Below, in pieces: positions 1 to 7,090 of a DNA stretch of 14,259 nt. A program made the translations under genes and the position numbers. The stretch is taken from positions 1 through 14,259 of the forward strand of contig DHIQ01000148.1 of the NCBI GenBank assembly GCA_002403895.1. The letters are read 5' to 3'. The notes under the pieces were generated by a model, which saw only the letters and a list, made by a program, of their open reading frames with translations, was not told where the DNA came from and did not search any database. Numbering within the stretch: position 1 is the first letter of the stretch; every line of letters begins with the position of its first letter. This DNA is from Candidatus Neomicrothrix sp. UBA4742. GTDB taxonomy: Bacteria; Actinomycetota; Acidimicrobiia; Acidimicrobiales; Acidimicrobilacustridaceae.

Positions 1-318
1 CCATCAGCTCCACTCCGAATCGGCAGTTCAGAGTTACGCGCTTGTCATCTGATCTCCGCACATTCGTGTCGACGTAGCCACGCTGAACGTGGCCATTCGT
101 TCCTGCCTACGTCGCGACGTGGCCGCACGTCGATGGCTACGGCGGAAGGGTTCGCACTGGAACGACCTGATCGACCCGGCGACGCCGGTGGCGAGGATCT
201 TCGAGCTGCTCCATGAGCCGGTGCCTGGTTCAGCCACCACCGCGCCATCGGGCGAGGGCGGGCTCATCCCGCCGGCCGGCCGCTGCGCCGACCTGCCCGA
301 TTCGTCGACCGGCGCGCC
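1..318. other. Leading stretch without a confident gene
   Basis: No reading frame here has a recognisable protein. On the + strand a GTG-started frame at 89-322 (77 codons) ends in a TGA that overlaps the ATG of the next gene (ATGA at 319-322), which is the arrangement expected of coupled genes. Its composition (Arg-rich start, then Pro/Gly/Ala-rich tail) does not look like a folded protein and I recognise no family. It could be the eroded end of an upstream gene, for instance an ATPase partner of the membrane protein that follows, but nothing shows that directly. Confidence 0.3.
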
Positions 319-963
319 ATGACCTCGGCTCGGCTGCGGCGGTTCGGACGTGTGCTGTGGGCCGCCGCGCCCCACGTGCTGCGGTCGATGCGCTGGCCCG
401 CCGTGCCCCTCTCATGGGTGGTGGCCGCCGTGTTCCTGGCGCGCACTCGGGTCGAGCCGACGGTCGATGTCATCGTGGTGTCGATGGTGGTGGCCGGCGG
501 GCTCTCGTTCGTGATAGCCGACCCGGCCGCCGTCACGGTCGCTTCGAGTCCGATCTCGCGGTGTGATCGCGTAGCCCTGCGCCTAGTGCTGACCGCACCC
601 CCTGCGGTGCTTGCCTGGTTCCTGCTGCTCCGCGTCGGTTCGGGCGCGGCCGGTCGCCTGCTCCCCGATTCCGATGCGTGGCTGCTGTTCGCCACGTTCA
701 CGGTGTTCGCCATCGCCGCCGAGTTCTGGGCCGGCTCCACCTCAACCGCGGCCGGGCTCGTCGGGGTGCCTTCCCTGCTCGCCGCTCAGGTCGTGGCCCT
801 GCAGCTGCCAGGCCGGCTCGCCGTCTATCCATTACCCGACCACCGGTGGCGGTGGGTGATCCTGCTCGCCCTGGCGACCGCCGCCTGCGCGTCAGCGCTG
901 CGCGACCCGGCCAGCCAACGCGGCGCGACAACGCTGGGTCGCCGGCGACCGGCACACCGTTGA
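319..963 (+). CDS. Hypothetical integral membrane protein, about six helices
   Basis: The 214-residue product begins with a basic stretch (RLRRFGR) and then shows about six hydrophobic segments, near residues 28-43, 48-68, 88-107, 120-138, 142-162 and 178-194, with a basic tail (GRRRPAHR). The overall shape resembles the membrane subunits found in small actinobacterial ABC exporters, but no ATPase gene is visible next to it and no family signature can be read, so the function is unknown. The ATG at 319 is the first in frame and overlaps the stop of a weak upstream frame; there is no clear ribosome binding site. The gap to the carbonic anhydrase is 56 bases on the same strand, so co-transcription is possible. 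Confidence 0.6.
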   Translation: MTSARLRRFGRVLWAAAPHVLRSMRWPAVPLSWVVAAVFLARTRVEPTVDVIVVSMVVAGGLSFVIADPAAVTVASSPISRCDRVALRLVLTAPPAVLAWFLLLRVGSGAAGRLLPDSDAWLLFATFTVFAIAAEFWAGSTSTAAGLVGVPSLLAAQVVALQLPGRLAVYPLPDHRWRWVILLALATAACASALRDPASQRGATTLGRRRPAHR

Positions 964-1019
964 CCACTTGGTCGCCGGCGGTCTGACCCGACAGCATGGC
1001 CGTCGTCTAGACCTAAGCG

Positions 1020-1547
1020 ATGTTCGATGACCTGCTCGACGCTAACCAGCGCTACCAGACCGATTTCCACGACTCGGGGGTGCAGGGCAGGGCCGCGAAG
1101 GGCCTGGCCGTCCTGACCTGCATCGATTCCCGCATCGATCCGCTGGCCATGCTCGGGCTGCGGGCAGGCGACGCGAAGATCATTCGCAACGCGGGCGCGC
1201 GGGTGACCGACGACGCGCTGCGCTCGCTGGTCCTCGCCACCAACCTCCTCGACGTCCACCGCGTCTGCGTGGTGCAACACACCGAATGCGCCATGGTCGG
1301 CTCGACCGAAGACGAGATGCGCGCCCGCATCGGCACGCTCCGCGAGGTCGATGCCACCGGCTGGGATTTCCTCACCAGCACTGACCAGCTGGCGACGTTG
1401 CACGCCGACATCGAGCGCATCACGTCGTGCGCGCTGTTGCCACCCGACCTCGAGGTGGGCGCCTTCATCTTCGATGTACACAGCGGTGCGCTCGTGGCGG
1501 TGGACAAGAGATCTGGTGCGGATCCTGCAGTGCCGGGGAATATTTGA
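1020..1547 (+). CDS. Beta-class carbonic anhydrase (Rv1284-like)
   Basis: A 175-residue zinc enzyme expected to interconvert CO2 and bicarbonate in the cytoplasm. The beta-class signature is complete: Cys34-x-Asp36-x-Arg38 in TCIDSRIDP, and His87-x-x-Cys90 in QHTECAM, giving the two cysteines and one histidine that bind zinc plus the Asp-Arg dyad. The conserved RNAGARVTDDALRSL stretch (56-70) follows the first motif. Spacing and length closely match the small actinobacterial enzyme Rv1284 of M. tuberculosis (about 163 residues); this copy has a short extra C-terminal tail. The ATG at 1020 puts the first motif at the family's usual position; there is no strong ribosome binding site in front. 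The next gene, yceI-like, begins 76 bases downstream with its own leader. Confidence 0.92.
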   Translation: MFDDLLDANQRYQTDFHDSGVQGRAAKGLAVLTCIDSRIDPLAMLGLRAGDAKIIRNAGARVTDDALRSLVLATNLLDVHRVCVVQHTECAMVGSTEDEMRARIGTLREVDATGWDFLTSTDQLATLHADIERITSCALLPPDLEVGAFIFDVHSGALVAVDKRSGADPAVPGNI

Positions 1548-1596
1548 ATCGTCAACAACCTTGGGTGGGGTAGGTACTTGAATTCGCAACCTTTCC

Positions 1597-1606
1597 AGTT
1601 GCAACT
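1597..1606. promoter_or_regulatory. Perfect 10-bp palindrome in the yceI leader (candidate operator)
   Basis: AGTTGCAACT is its own reverse complement and ends 17 bases before the YceI start codon, just ahead of the AGGAG ribosome binding site (1613-1617). A second GCAAC copy lies at 1586-1590, and GAATTC with flanking TTG at 1578-1585 adds another small dyad. Actinobacterial yceI genes are often under MarR-family control, and MarR sites are short palindromes of this size; that this one is such an operator is inference. Confidence 0.35.
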
Positions 1607-1623
1607 ACCAACAGGAGCACACC

Positions 1624-2184
1624 ATGAGCGTCATCAGCACCGAAACCATCCCCCGCTACGTCACCGGCACCTGGACCATCGACCCCGTCCATTCCGAGGT
1701 GGGCTTCTCCGTCCGCCACATGATGGTCAGCAAGGTCCGCGGCAAGTTCACCTCGTTCGAGGGCGAGATCGTCACCAGCGAGAACCCGCTCGACGCGAGC
1801 GTGAGTGCAACCGTCGATCTCACCTCGGTCGACACCGGCAACGTCGATCGTGACAACCACGTCCGTTCGGCCGACTTCTTCGAGGTCGACACCCACCGGT
1901 TCATGACCTACCGCTCTACCGGCGTCCGCTTGGAGGACGGCGAATACGTCCTCGACGGTGAGCTCACCCTCCGCGGGGTAACCAGGAGCGTGGCCCTCCA
2001 GCTCGAGATCGGTGGGTTCGGCCCCGACGCCTTCGGCGGCGTCCGTTCCGGCTTCACCGCCACCGGCACCATCAGCCGCAGCGCCTTCGGCGTCGATTTC
2101 AACGCCGCCCTCGAGACCGGCGGCGTGGTCGTCGGCGACAAGGTGACCATCACCCTCGAGATCGAAGCCGTTCTCAACAGCTGA
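1624..2184 (+). CDS. YceI family protein
   Basis: The 186-residue product is a single YceI-like lipocalin-fold domain. Visible hallmarks are the opening GTWTIDPVHSEVGFSVRHM (15-33), the GKFTSFEG strand, the VDLTSVDTGNVDRDNHVRS region with the family's Asp-x-His element before the DFFEVDTHRFMTY segment, and the later GELTLRGVTRSVAL strand pair. YceI proteins bind long isoprenoid or amphiphilic lipids in a beta-barrel; in E. coli the protein is periplasmic and induced by base, but this one has no signal peptide, as is usual for actinobacterial cytoplasmic versions. The ATG at 1624 has an AGGAG site at a spacing of six bases. Regulation through the leader palindrome at 1597-1606 is plausible. 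Confidence 0.93.
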   Translation: MSVISTETIPRYVTGTWTIDPVHSEVGFSVRHMMVSKVRGKFTSFEGEIVTSENPLDASVSATVDLTSVDTGNVDRDNHVRSADFFEVDTHRFMTYRSTGVRLEDGEYVLDGELTLRGVTRSVALQLEIGGFGPDAFGGVRSGFTATGTISRSAFGVDFNAALETGGVVVGDKVTITLEIEAVLNS

Positions 2185-2242
2185 GCACCACCTCGCCCTC
2201 CTCGGGCAGAAGCCTGGCCGGGTGATGGGGCATGCTGGAGGA

Positions 2243-3169
2243 ATGCGCATCGGGATCAACGCCTCCAGCCTCCTCGCCCTCGGCAACACCACCGACGACA
2301 TCGTGGCTCACGCCGCGCAGGCGGAGGCTGACGGATTCTCCACCTACTGGTTGGCCCAGCTGGGGGTGCCCGATGCCCTCACCGTGCTCGCCGTCGTCGG
2401 GCGGGCGACCTCGACGATCGAGTTGGGCACGGCCGTGATCTCGACCTGGCCCCGCCATCCCCTGATGCTGGCCGCCCAAGCCCTCACCACCCAGGAGATC
2501 CTCGGGGGCCGGCTCATCCTCGGGATCGGGCTGGCCCACAAATCCTCGGTCGAGGAAACCCTCCGCATCCCCTTCGACCGCCCCGCCCGCAACATGGACG
2601 AATACCTCCAGGTCCTGCTGCCGGTGCTGGCCGACCGTCGGGTCGACGTGGAGGGCGAGATCTGGTCGGGCAAGGTCGACAGCGCCGGCGGGCCTCCCGG
2701 GGTGGCGACTCCCTCCGTCATGTTGGCCGCCATGGGCCCGCGGATGCTGAACCTGGCCGGTGCCCGCACCGACGGCACGATCCTGTGGTTGAGCGGCCCG
2801 CGCACGGTGGCCGACAAGATCCGACCGGCCCTGGAGGCGGCGGCCGAGAAAGCCGGCCGACCGGCCCCTCGCATCGTGGCCAGTGTGCCCGTGTGCGTCA
2901 CCGATGACGCCTCCGGCGTCCGGAGCCTGATCGGACAGATCCTGGCCGACTACAACACGCTGCCCTCCTACCGGTCAGTGATGGACGCCGAGGGAGCGAC
3001 CGGCCCGGAGGATGTATCGCTGGTGGGCAACGAGGACGAGGTCCGCGCCGGCCTGGCCCGCTTCGCCGACGCGGGGACCACCGACTTCTCGGCTCTGGAG
3101 TTCACCACCAACCCCGACGATTCCGCCCGAACCCGGGCTCTCCTCCAAGCGGTGAACGCTGCCGGTTGA
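2243..3169 (+). CDS. Luciferase-like, probably F420-dependent, oxidoreductase
   Basis: A 308-residue TIM-barrel enzyme of the bacterial luciferase-like superfamily. It opens with the typical MRIGIN strand, followed by the helix AEADGFSTYWLAQ, the strand-helix TIELGTAVISTWPRHPLMLA, and the GRLILGIGLAH loop that in this superfamily lines the flavin or F420 pocket; GPRMLNLAGARTDGTILW is the conserved late barrel segment. In actinobacteria such proteins mostly use coenzyme F420 and it resembles the MSMEG_4879-type subgroup in length and order of motifs; cofactor and substrate cannot be read from the sequence. The frame is open to GTG 2222 and ATG 2225, but the family N-terminus begins at ATG 2243. 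The GGAGG in front of 2243 is too close for a normal site, so the true start may be 18-21 bases earlier or the mRNA leaderless. Confidence 0.88.
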   Translation: MRIGINASSLLALGNTTDDIVAHAAQAEADGFSTYWLAQLGVPDALTVLAVVGRATSTIELGTAVISTWPRHPLMLAAQALTTQEILGGRLILGIGLAHKSSVEETLRIPFDRPARNMDEYLQVLLPVLADRRVDVEGEIWSGKVDSAGGPPGVATPSVMLAAMGPRMLNLAGARTDGTILWLSGPRTVADKIRPALEAAAEKAGRPAPRIVASVPVCVTDDASGVRSLIGQILADYNTLPSYRSVMDAEGATGPEDVSLVGNEDEVRAGLARFADAGTTDFSALEFTTNPDDSARTRALLQAVNAAG

Positions 3170-3324
3170 GCCGCCGAGGCCGGCCCGCGGCGATGGCCTC
3201 TGGCAAGGTGGCCACCGCGTCTGCGCCCTCCAGCACCCTCGAGAACGTCATCGAGGCCTTGGGCACGCGACTGTTCCTGAGTGCCAGAACCCTCTCCCAC
3301 AAACGGGTAGGGGCTTCTCCGACC

Positions 3325-3331
3325 AAGGAGA
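3325..3331 (+). promoter_or_regulatory. Strong ribosome binding site of the 25-residue peptide gene
   Basis: AAGGAGA lies seven bases before ATG 3339. It is one of the best Shine-Dalgarno sequences in the window and is the main evidence that the tiny reading frame behind it is translated. Confidence 0.7.
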
Positions 3332-3338
3332 CAGAATC

Positions 3339-3416
3339 ATGTATATCGGTCTGGGAGCCATCCTTCTGATCGTCATCATCGTGCTCGTCGTTCTTGCCCG
3401 GCGCGGGAGAGCTTGA
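3339..3416 (+). CDS. Small single-helix membrane peptide (25 residues)
   Basis: The frame encodes MYIGLGAILLIVIIVLVVLA followed by RRGRA. It is an almost uninterrupted hydrophobic helix of about 17-18 residues with a basic C-terminal end, so the peptide should sit in the cytoplasmic membrane with its Arg-rich tail inside. AAGGAGA at a seven-base spacing precedes the ATG. The stop codon is five bases before the ATG of the SGNH hydrolase, and the hydrolase's likely ribosome binding site (GGAGA, 3406-3410) lies inside this frame, so the two are probably translated together. Similar ultra-short glycine-plus-aliphatic membrane peptides recur in actinobacterial genomes but are usually left unannotated. 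Function unknown. Confidence 0.6.
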   Translation: MYIGLGAILLIVIIVLVVLARRGRA

Positions 3417-3421
3417 GCTCA

Positions 3422-4054
3422 ATGCGCAGGGCCATCGTGGTGGTGCTGGCCGTTCTGGTTCTCTGTGGGGTTGGCGTGCTCTGGCACTGGCATTCGAGTA
3501 GCCGGTCGCAAGTCAAAGCACCTTCCACGATCGGGGACTACGTGGGCACTGGCCCGCGGGTCGCTGTTATCGGCGACTCCATCACGTTCCTCTCGGTCGA
3601 TGCCATCAACGCTGCTTTGCGCCCGCGTTTCGCACCAGGTATCACCGCCGTCATCGGCATCAAGACCGACGCTCAGCTGGTAACTGCGAAGCGCTACGCG
3701 GCCACCCACCCCGACATCGTCGTCATCGATTTAGGGACGAACGACGTGACCCAGCACGACGCGTTCGAAAGCTACAGACACGAGCTCGGTTCGATGGTGG
3801 GGCTGTTCCCGCAGAGCTGCGTCGTTGTCACCACCATCACGACCCACACCCCCGGCGACGACGCCTTTGCCCAGCGGGCCGCGAAGTACAACGAGTACCT
3901 TCGCACCTTCCCCCACGTCGCCGACTGGGACGCCGTGGTCGGCCAGGCACTGCAGGCTGGTCAGCACATTTTGACCGACTTGGTGCATCCCAATCCCGCC
4001 GGGCAGCGCTTGTACGCCGGCCTCGTGGCTCAGGCGGTCAGCGCGTGCCACTGA
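3422..4054 (+). CDS. Membrane-anchored SGNH/GDSL-family hydrolase
   Basis: The 210-residue product has an N-terminal signal-anchor helix (residues 4-21, preceded by two arginines) and one SGNH hydrolase domain. Block I is GDSIT (51-55) with nucleophile Ser53, block III is LGTND (104-108) with Asn107, and block V is DLVHPN with Asp186 and His189. The block II glycine is probably Gly79 in IGIKTD. The enzyme should act outside the membrane as an esterase, lipase or polysaccharide O-deacetylase; the substrate is not predictable. ATG 3422 is preferred to the in-frame TTG at 3413, because GGAGA at 3406-3410 is 11 bases from ATG but only two from TTG. It directly follows the small membrane peptide gene. 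Confidence 0.88.
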   Translation: MRRAIVVVLAVLVLCGVGVLWHWHSSSRSQVKAPSTIGDYVGTGPRVAVIGDSITFLSVDAINAALRPRFAPGITAVIGIKTDAQLVTAKRYAATHPDIVVIDLGTNDVTQHDAFESYRHELGSMVGLFPQSCVVVTTITTHTPGDDAFAQRAAKYNEYLRTFPHVADWDAVVGQALQAGQHILTDLVHPNPAGQRLYAGLVAQAVSACH

Positions 4055-4174
4055 GCCCGAGCGAATCTCGTGACCATTCCGTGAACACCGGCGCTTCGGA
4101 TCGGTCACTCCGCGATTGGTTCGGCCGCACGGGTATGCGAGACTGCCGGCCCCACCGATCGAAAGGGAACCGAC

Positions 4175-4453
4175 ATGCATGCCGCTTTGGTAAACGTGAC
4201 AATCGACCCAGAAGCAGCCGACGACGCGAGGACGAACCTGCGGGATCAGGTCGTGCCGATGGTCAGCGGATCGCCGGGCTTCGTCGCCGGCTACTGGCTT
4301 GAACCACAGCAGGGCAAAGCCCTCTCGATCGTCGTCTTCGATACCGAAGAGCAAGCACGTCAAACGGCGCCACCGGCCGGGAGTTCACCCTTCCCCGGTG
4401 TGACGATCGACAGCCTCGAGTTTCGCGCGGTCGCGGAGGGCGCCTCACGCTGA
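4175..4453 (+). CDS. Small ABM-like dimeric alpha/beta-barrel protein
   Basis: A 92-residue protein with the pattern of a ferredoxin-like, dimeric alpha/beta barrel: an opening strand (ALVNVTID), a helix (ADDARTNLRDQVVPMV), then SPGFVAGYWLEPQQGKALSIVVFDTEEQARQ, which is the core motif of the antibiotic biosynthesis monooxygenase-like (ABM) superfamily. Many such proteins are heme- or quinone-related monooxygenases, others have no known activity; no specific catalytic residues can be named here. The ATG has AAAGGGA (4162-4168) six bases upstream. It stands 120 bases after the SGNH hydrolase and converges on the cupredoxin gene of the opposite strand. Confidence 0.75.
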   Translation: MHAALVNVTIDPEAADDARTNLRDQVVPMVSGSPGFVAGYWLEPQQGKALSIVVFDTEEQARQTAPPAGSSPFPGVTIDSLEFRAVAEGASR

Positions 4454-4560
4454 ACCATCGCGCGAGGGGCCGAAATCATCCACATAGTCTACTCGTTTGG
4501 TTCGCCGGCAAAGAACACGAACCCGCGGTTGTCGCGCTCATCGTCGCCACGGCGGTCGGG

Positions 4561-5079
4561 TCAGTAGCCGCCGCCGGAGCTTGACTTGGTGGTGGGTGGC
4601 GCGGTCGCCCCGGCCGAGCCTCCCTCGGTAAAGAGCGCGCCTTGCATTCCGGAGTCGCGGTGGAAGTGACAGAAGAAGTTCACCGATCCGCTCGCCGGCG
4701 CCGTGACCTTCACCTCGACGGTCTGCCCCGGGTCGAGGGTCTGATCCACTTTGGCGTCGGTGATGGTGAAGGTGTGTTTCCGCTTGCCGTTGTTCTTCAG
4801 CTGGACCGTCACCGCCGATCCGGGTGAGACCTTGACGAATGTCGGGTTGAAATAGTTGTCGTTGACCTCCAGCTCCACGGTGCCGCCACCGGTCGACGCG
4901 TCCTTGGTGCCCTTGTCGGTGACCGGTCCGCTCAACTGCACCGGGGCGGTGGCGTTCGCCGGTGGCTCACGAGCTGCGGGCGACTGCGCTGGTGGCCTTG
5001 TGCGGCAGTGGTTTCCTTGGTGATCGCCCGCGACGGCTGGGTCACGGTGCACTGCCTCATCAATTGACCGACAGACCAC
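4561..5079 (-). CDS. Cupredoxin-domain protein, N-terminus abnormal
   Basis: The last ~110 residues form a plastocyanin/azurin-like type I copper domain: VELEVNDNYFNPTFVKVSPG, the upstream ligand His in GKRKHTFTI, and the C-terminal ligand loop NFFCHFHRDSGM, giving Cys-x2-His-x4-Met. It is followed by a Gly/Ser/Thr-rich tail. Such proteins are normally exported or lipid-anchored electron carriers. The frame is open far upstream, but beyond 5079 it is only the antisense-free shadow of the ferredoxin. GTG at 5079-5077 shares one base with the ferredoxin's TAG, the usual coupling geometry, so I choose it; GTG 5052 or GTG 4941 are alternatives. From any of these, the N-terminal region (rich in His, Arg, Pro) has no hydrophobic segment or lipobox, and none is present in the other two frames either. 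The 5' end may be damaged. Confidence 0.65.
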   Translation of the reverse strand: MVCRSIDEAVHRDPAVAGDHQGNHCRTRPPAQSPAAREPPANATAPVQLSGPVTDKGTKDASTGGGTVELEVNDNYFNPTFVKVSPGSAVTVQLKNNGKRKHTFTITDAKVDQTLDPGQTVEVKVTAPASGSVNFFCHFHRDSGMQGALFTEGGSAGATAPPTTKSSSGGGY

Positions 5080-5477
5080 TAGTCGGCGAACACGTCGCGG
5101 CTGTGCTGGACGAAGAACGTGTGGTCGTGGCCCTGGTTGGGATCTTCCGCGTTGTACTTCGCGCTCGTTGCCGATCCATCGGGCAGGTGCTCTTCGGAGT
5201 AGATCGCGCCCACGGGACAAACGTCGGGCTGATAACACGCGGTGCAAGAGGTGCACTCGTCAAGGTTTACGTACAGGATACCGTCGCCGAAGACTCCGAT
5301 CGCGTCGGACTTCGGTGTGTGTGTGGTTTCGATGGTCCCGCTGCCCGCTTCGTCCTCGGAGAACAGCACGTTCTTCTGCGGATCGAACTCATAGATGCAC
5401 TGCACGGGGCAGACATCGACGCAGGCTCGATCCTTCACGTCGATGCAAGCTTCGGTGATGATCGCGAGGCCAGCCAA
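5079..5477 (-). CDS. Two-cluster ferredoxin (4Fe-4S dicluster domain)
   Basis: A 132-residue cytoplasmic electron carrier of the FdxA-like family. Cluster region one is EACIDVKDRACVDVCPVQC, the FdxA-type arrangement; cluster region two is DECTSCTACYQPDVCPVGAIY. Between them is an inserted acidic loop (about residues 35-66), longer than in classical 7Fe ferredoxins, and the second motif reads CxxCxxC-x5-CP rather than the usual x3. The tail DPNQGHDHTFF is histidine-bearing. The start is TTG at 5477: GAGGAG (complement of 5485-5490) lies seven bases before it and the family N-terminus (AxxITEACIDV) begins there. It is followed, with a one-base overlap, by the cupredoxin gene, suggesting the two proteins serve one redox chain; the partner enzymes are not in the window. 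Confidence 0.88.
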   Translation of the reverse strand: MAGLAIITEACIDVKDRACVDVCPVQCIYEFDPQKNVLFSEDEAGSGTIETTHTPKSDAIGVFGDGILYVNLDECTSCTACYQPDVCPVGAIYSEEHLPDGSATSAKYNAEDPNQGHDHTFFVQHSRDVFAD

Positions 5478-5484
5478 GGGTCAG

Positions 5485-5490
5485 CTCCTC
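5485..5490 (-). promoter_or_regulatory. Ribosome binding site fixing the TTG start of the ferredoxin
   Basis: GAGGAG on the - strand stands seven bases ahead of TTG 5477. Together with the family N-terminus it decides for the unusual TTG start. A small inverted repeat TTGAT-N6-ATCAA (5502-5517) lies a few bases further upstream and could belong to the promoter. Confidence 0.65.
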
Positions 5491-5889
5491 ATGTTCGTTG
5501 TTTGATTTGCCTATCAAGCTAGCTCTTGCCCTTCTTCGCTTCGAGCCGGTCCCGCTCGTCGAGATCGGCGATGGAGCGCCGTTCGTCGGCGATCAAGAGC
5601 ACCCTGGTCCGGTGTCGCAGACGACGTCCTCCCGGTCCCGCTGGTAAGACATCGCCGCGATGCCATGATTGGGTGATGGTGGACGACGAGCGCCCCGGCG
5701 GTTCCGCCGCACCCGCGACCGTTAGGTGCGGGGGACCGAATTGCTTCCCTACTACTACCTCCACACCTTGGACGCCGCCGACATCCTCCCGCTGCCCAAA
5801 CCATCGCCGACCCGGCTCACCCAAGCCACCACCGGACAGGGGTGAAGCCCCTCGCCAGCTGACCGTTGACACTGCGGCATGATGGGCTC
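5491..5889. other. Intergenic stretch with eroded-looking coding fragments
   Basis: About 400 bases without a convincing gene, between the divergent ferredoxin and the unknown protein. Two short pieces read like protein: on the + strand, GTG 5726 to TGA 5845 (39 codons) with LLPYYYLHTLDAADILPL; on the - strand, a frame ending at TAG 5519 with RVLLIADERRS and DLDERDRLEAKKGK. Neither has a ribosome binding site or a family I can name. They may be remnants of lost genes. A TTGACA hexamer at 5866-5871 is the only promoter-like element seen, but no -10 follows at proper spacing. Confidence 0.3.
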
Positions 5890-6936
5890 GTGACCAGGGC
5901 GGACGCAGATCTGTTGACGGCCCCGGCCGCGGCGGCAATGTTGGCCGGGCTGGAAGCCCGGCACCGGGTGCACGGCGGCGTGACGGGGTGGTGGGACGCA
6001 CCCGAGGGCGTCGACCTGGCGGCGCTGACGCGTGCGGTCGAGTTCGTCGAGTCGTGCTCGTTCGGGGATCTGGCGGCAATCGCGGTCGAGGATGCACAGC
6101 GACTGGCTGGGCCCTGGTCGGCCCGAGCGCCTCAGGCAACGGCATTGGCTGTCCGTGATGCTCCGCAGCGAGTGGTGCTTGCCGAGGCGATCATCGAGCG
6201 GTTCGGTGCGCTGCTCGACTCCTCGATGGATGTTGATCGACAGCAATGGTGGTGGTGTACCGGGCGGGGCTTCGGTATCGAGGACGCTCGCCCGGTGGAC
6301 GGTTCTCATCAGACGAGCCGTGCGTGGCTTACGGCGACGGCTCGAGGACTGTGGACTGTGACCGATCCTCCTGTCGAGGCCCACGACGGGCTCGTGGATG
6401 CCTGGGAGCTAATTTTCGGTCCGGTCAGCCGATGGTCGATGACCGTTCACCGCGACGCACGGATCGTCGAGATCGGTTCGCCGGCCGACTGGGCAGACCT
6501 GGTCGTCGCTTTCCCGCTGGCCCACCGCCAGCGACCGAACAGCTCATGGGAGATCCCGGGCCCGAACCATCAGCCGCACCCCGAGCTGCTGGCAATCGCG
6601 GGTCAGCGTGCGCAACGGTCGCGGATGCGCTGGTTCGTTGAACCCGACTGGGCGGCCGTCGCATCGACCTGCGACGCCGTGCACCTGTCCTGGGGCGGGT
6701 TTCTCACGACGGAGGGCACGATCATCGACCTCGGTAGTGGTGACCTCACCATGATGCGGAACTGGTGCAGTGAACGAACCTTGTGGCTGCAATCCGCACT
6801 CGAGCCCGGCCAGCCACTCCCGCCGGCCGAGCTCAGCGGTCGGATCAACGGCGTCCATGGCGTCGATCCCGCTGACGATCCCGAGCGGGTCGAACTCGAC
6901 CGAGCCTGGTTGGACCGTGTGCTCACTCACGGATAA
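5890..6936 (+). CDS. Protein of unknown function, 348 residues
   Basis: I do not recognise the family. The product is soluble-looking, without signal peptide or membrane segments, acidic and rich in tryptophan (for example the run QQWWWCTGRG near residue 118). It contains a block ARGLWTVTDPPVE, a beta-rich middle (SRWSMTVHRDARIVEIGSP), and later HLSWGGFLTTEG with MMRNWCSERTLWL, which look like conserved core strands. An N-terminal helix (LLTAPAAAAMLAGLEARHR) precedes them. GTG 5890 is chosen because the residues before it (from TTG 5866) look non-coding and overlap a TTGACA hexamer; no clear ribosome binding site exists for either start. The next gene on this strand starts 154 bases downstream. 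Codon use is typical of the window, which supports a real gene. Confidence 0.6.
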   Translation: MTRADADLLTAPAAAAMLAGLEARHRVHGGVTGWWDAPEGVDLAALTRAVEFVESCSFGDLAAIAVEDAQRLAGPWSARAPQATALAVRDAPQRVVLAEAIIERFGALLDSSMDVDRQQWWWCTGRGFGIEDARPVDGSHQTSRAWLTATARGLWTVTDPPVEAHDGLVDAWELIFGPVSRWSMTVHRDARIVEIGSPADWADLVVAFPLAHRQRPNSSWEIPGPNHQPHPELLAIAGQRAQRSRMRWFVEPDWAAVASTCDAVHLSWGGFLTTEGTIIDLGSGDLTMMRNWCSERTLWLQSALEPGQPLPPAELSGRINGVHGVDPADDPERVELDRAWLDRVLTHG

Positions 6937-7090
6937 GACCCTCCACGGTGCGCCCGACGAAGTGCGCTGAGTGATGCCGCCTCCGGGCGGGGGTGGCAGA
7001 GGCCTGTCGAGGTACTGGTTCGCCACTCGCTTGCTCAGCGCTGGCTGGGTGGCCGACAATGATGAGGTGCATCGTCCAGCCGAGCAGGCA

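Noticed and set aside
825..1604. Long - strand frame of 259 codons across the carbonic anhydrase
   Set aside because: It is antisense to a gene with complete zinc-site motifs, lacks a ribosome binding site and has no family features; a high-GC shadow frame.
1552..2301. 249-codon - strand frame across yceI
   Set aside because: Acidic, Gly/Asp/Val-rich repetitive composition typical of antisense frames; the opposite strand is clearly the YceI gene.
5080..5256. N-terminal extension of the cupredoxin frame
   Set aside because: It lies in another frame of the ferredoxin gene and is Arg-rich shadow sequence, so it was trimmed.
4962..5522. 186-codon + strand frame with a signal-peptide-like start
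   Set aside because: Antisense to the ferredoxin, which has intact cluster motifs; the hydrophobic start is a chance effect.
5519..6145. 208-codon - strand frame
   Set aside because: Most of it is antisense to the unknown + strand gene and is Pro/Arg-rich; only its last few codons look protein-like and are reported as a possible remnant.
6977..6990. CCGCC-TCCG-GGCGG hairpin after the unknown gene
   Set aside because: Five-base stem without a T-run, common by chance in such GC-rich DNA.
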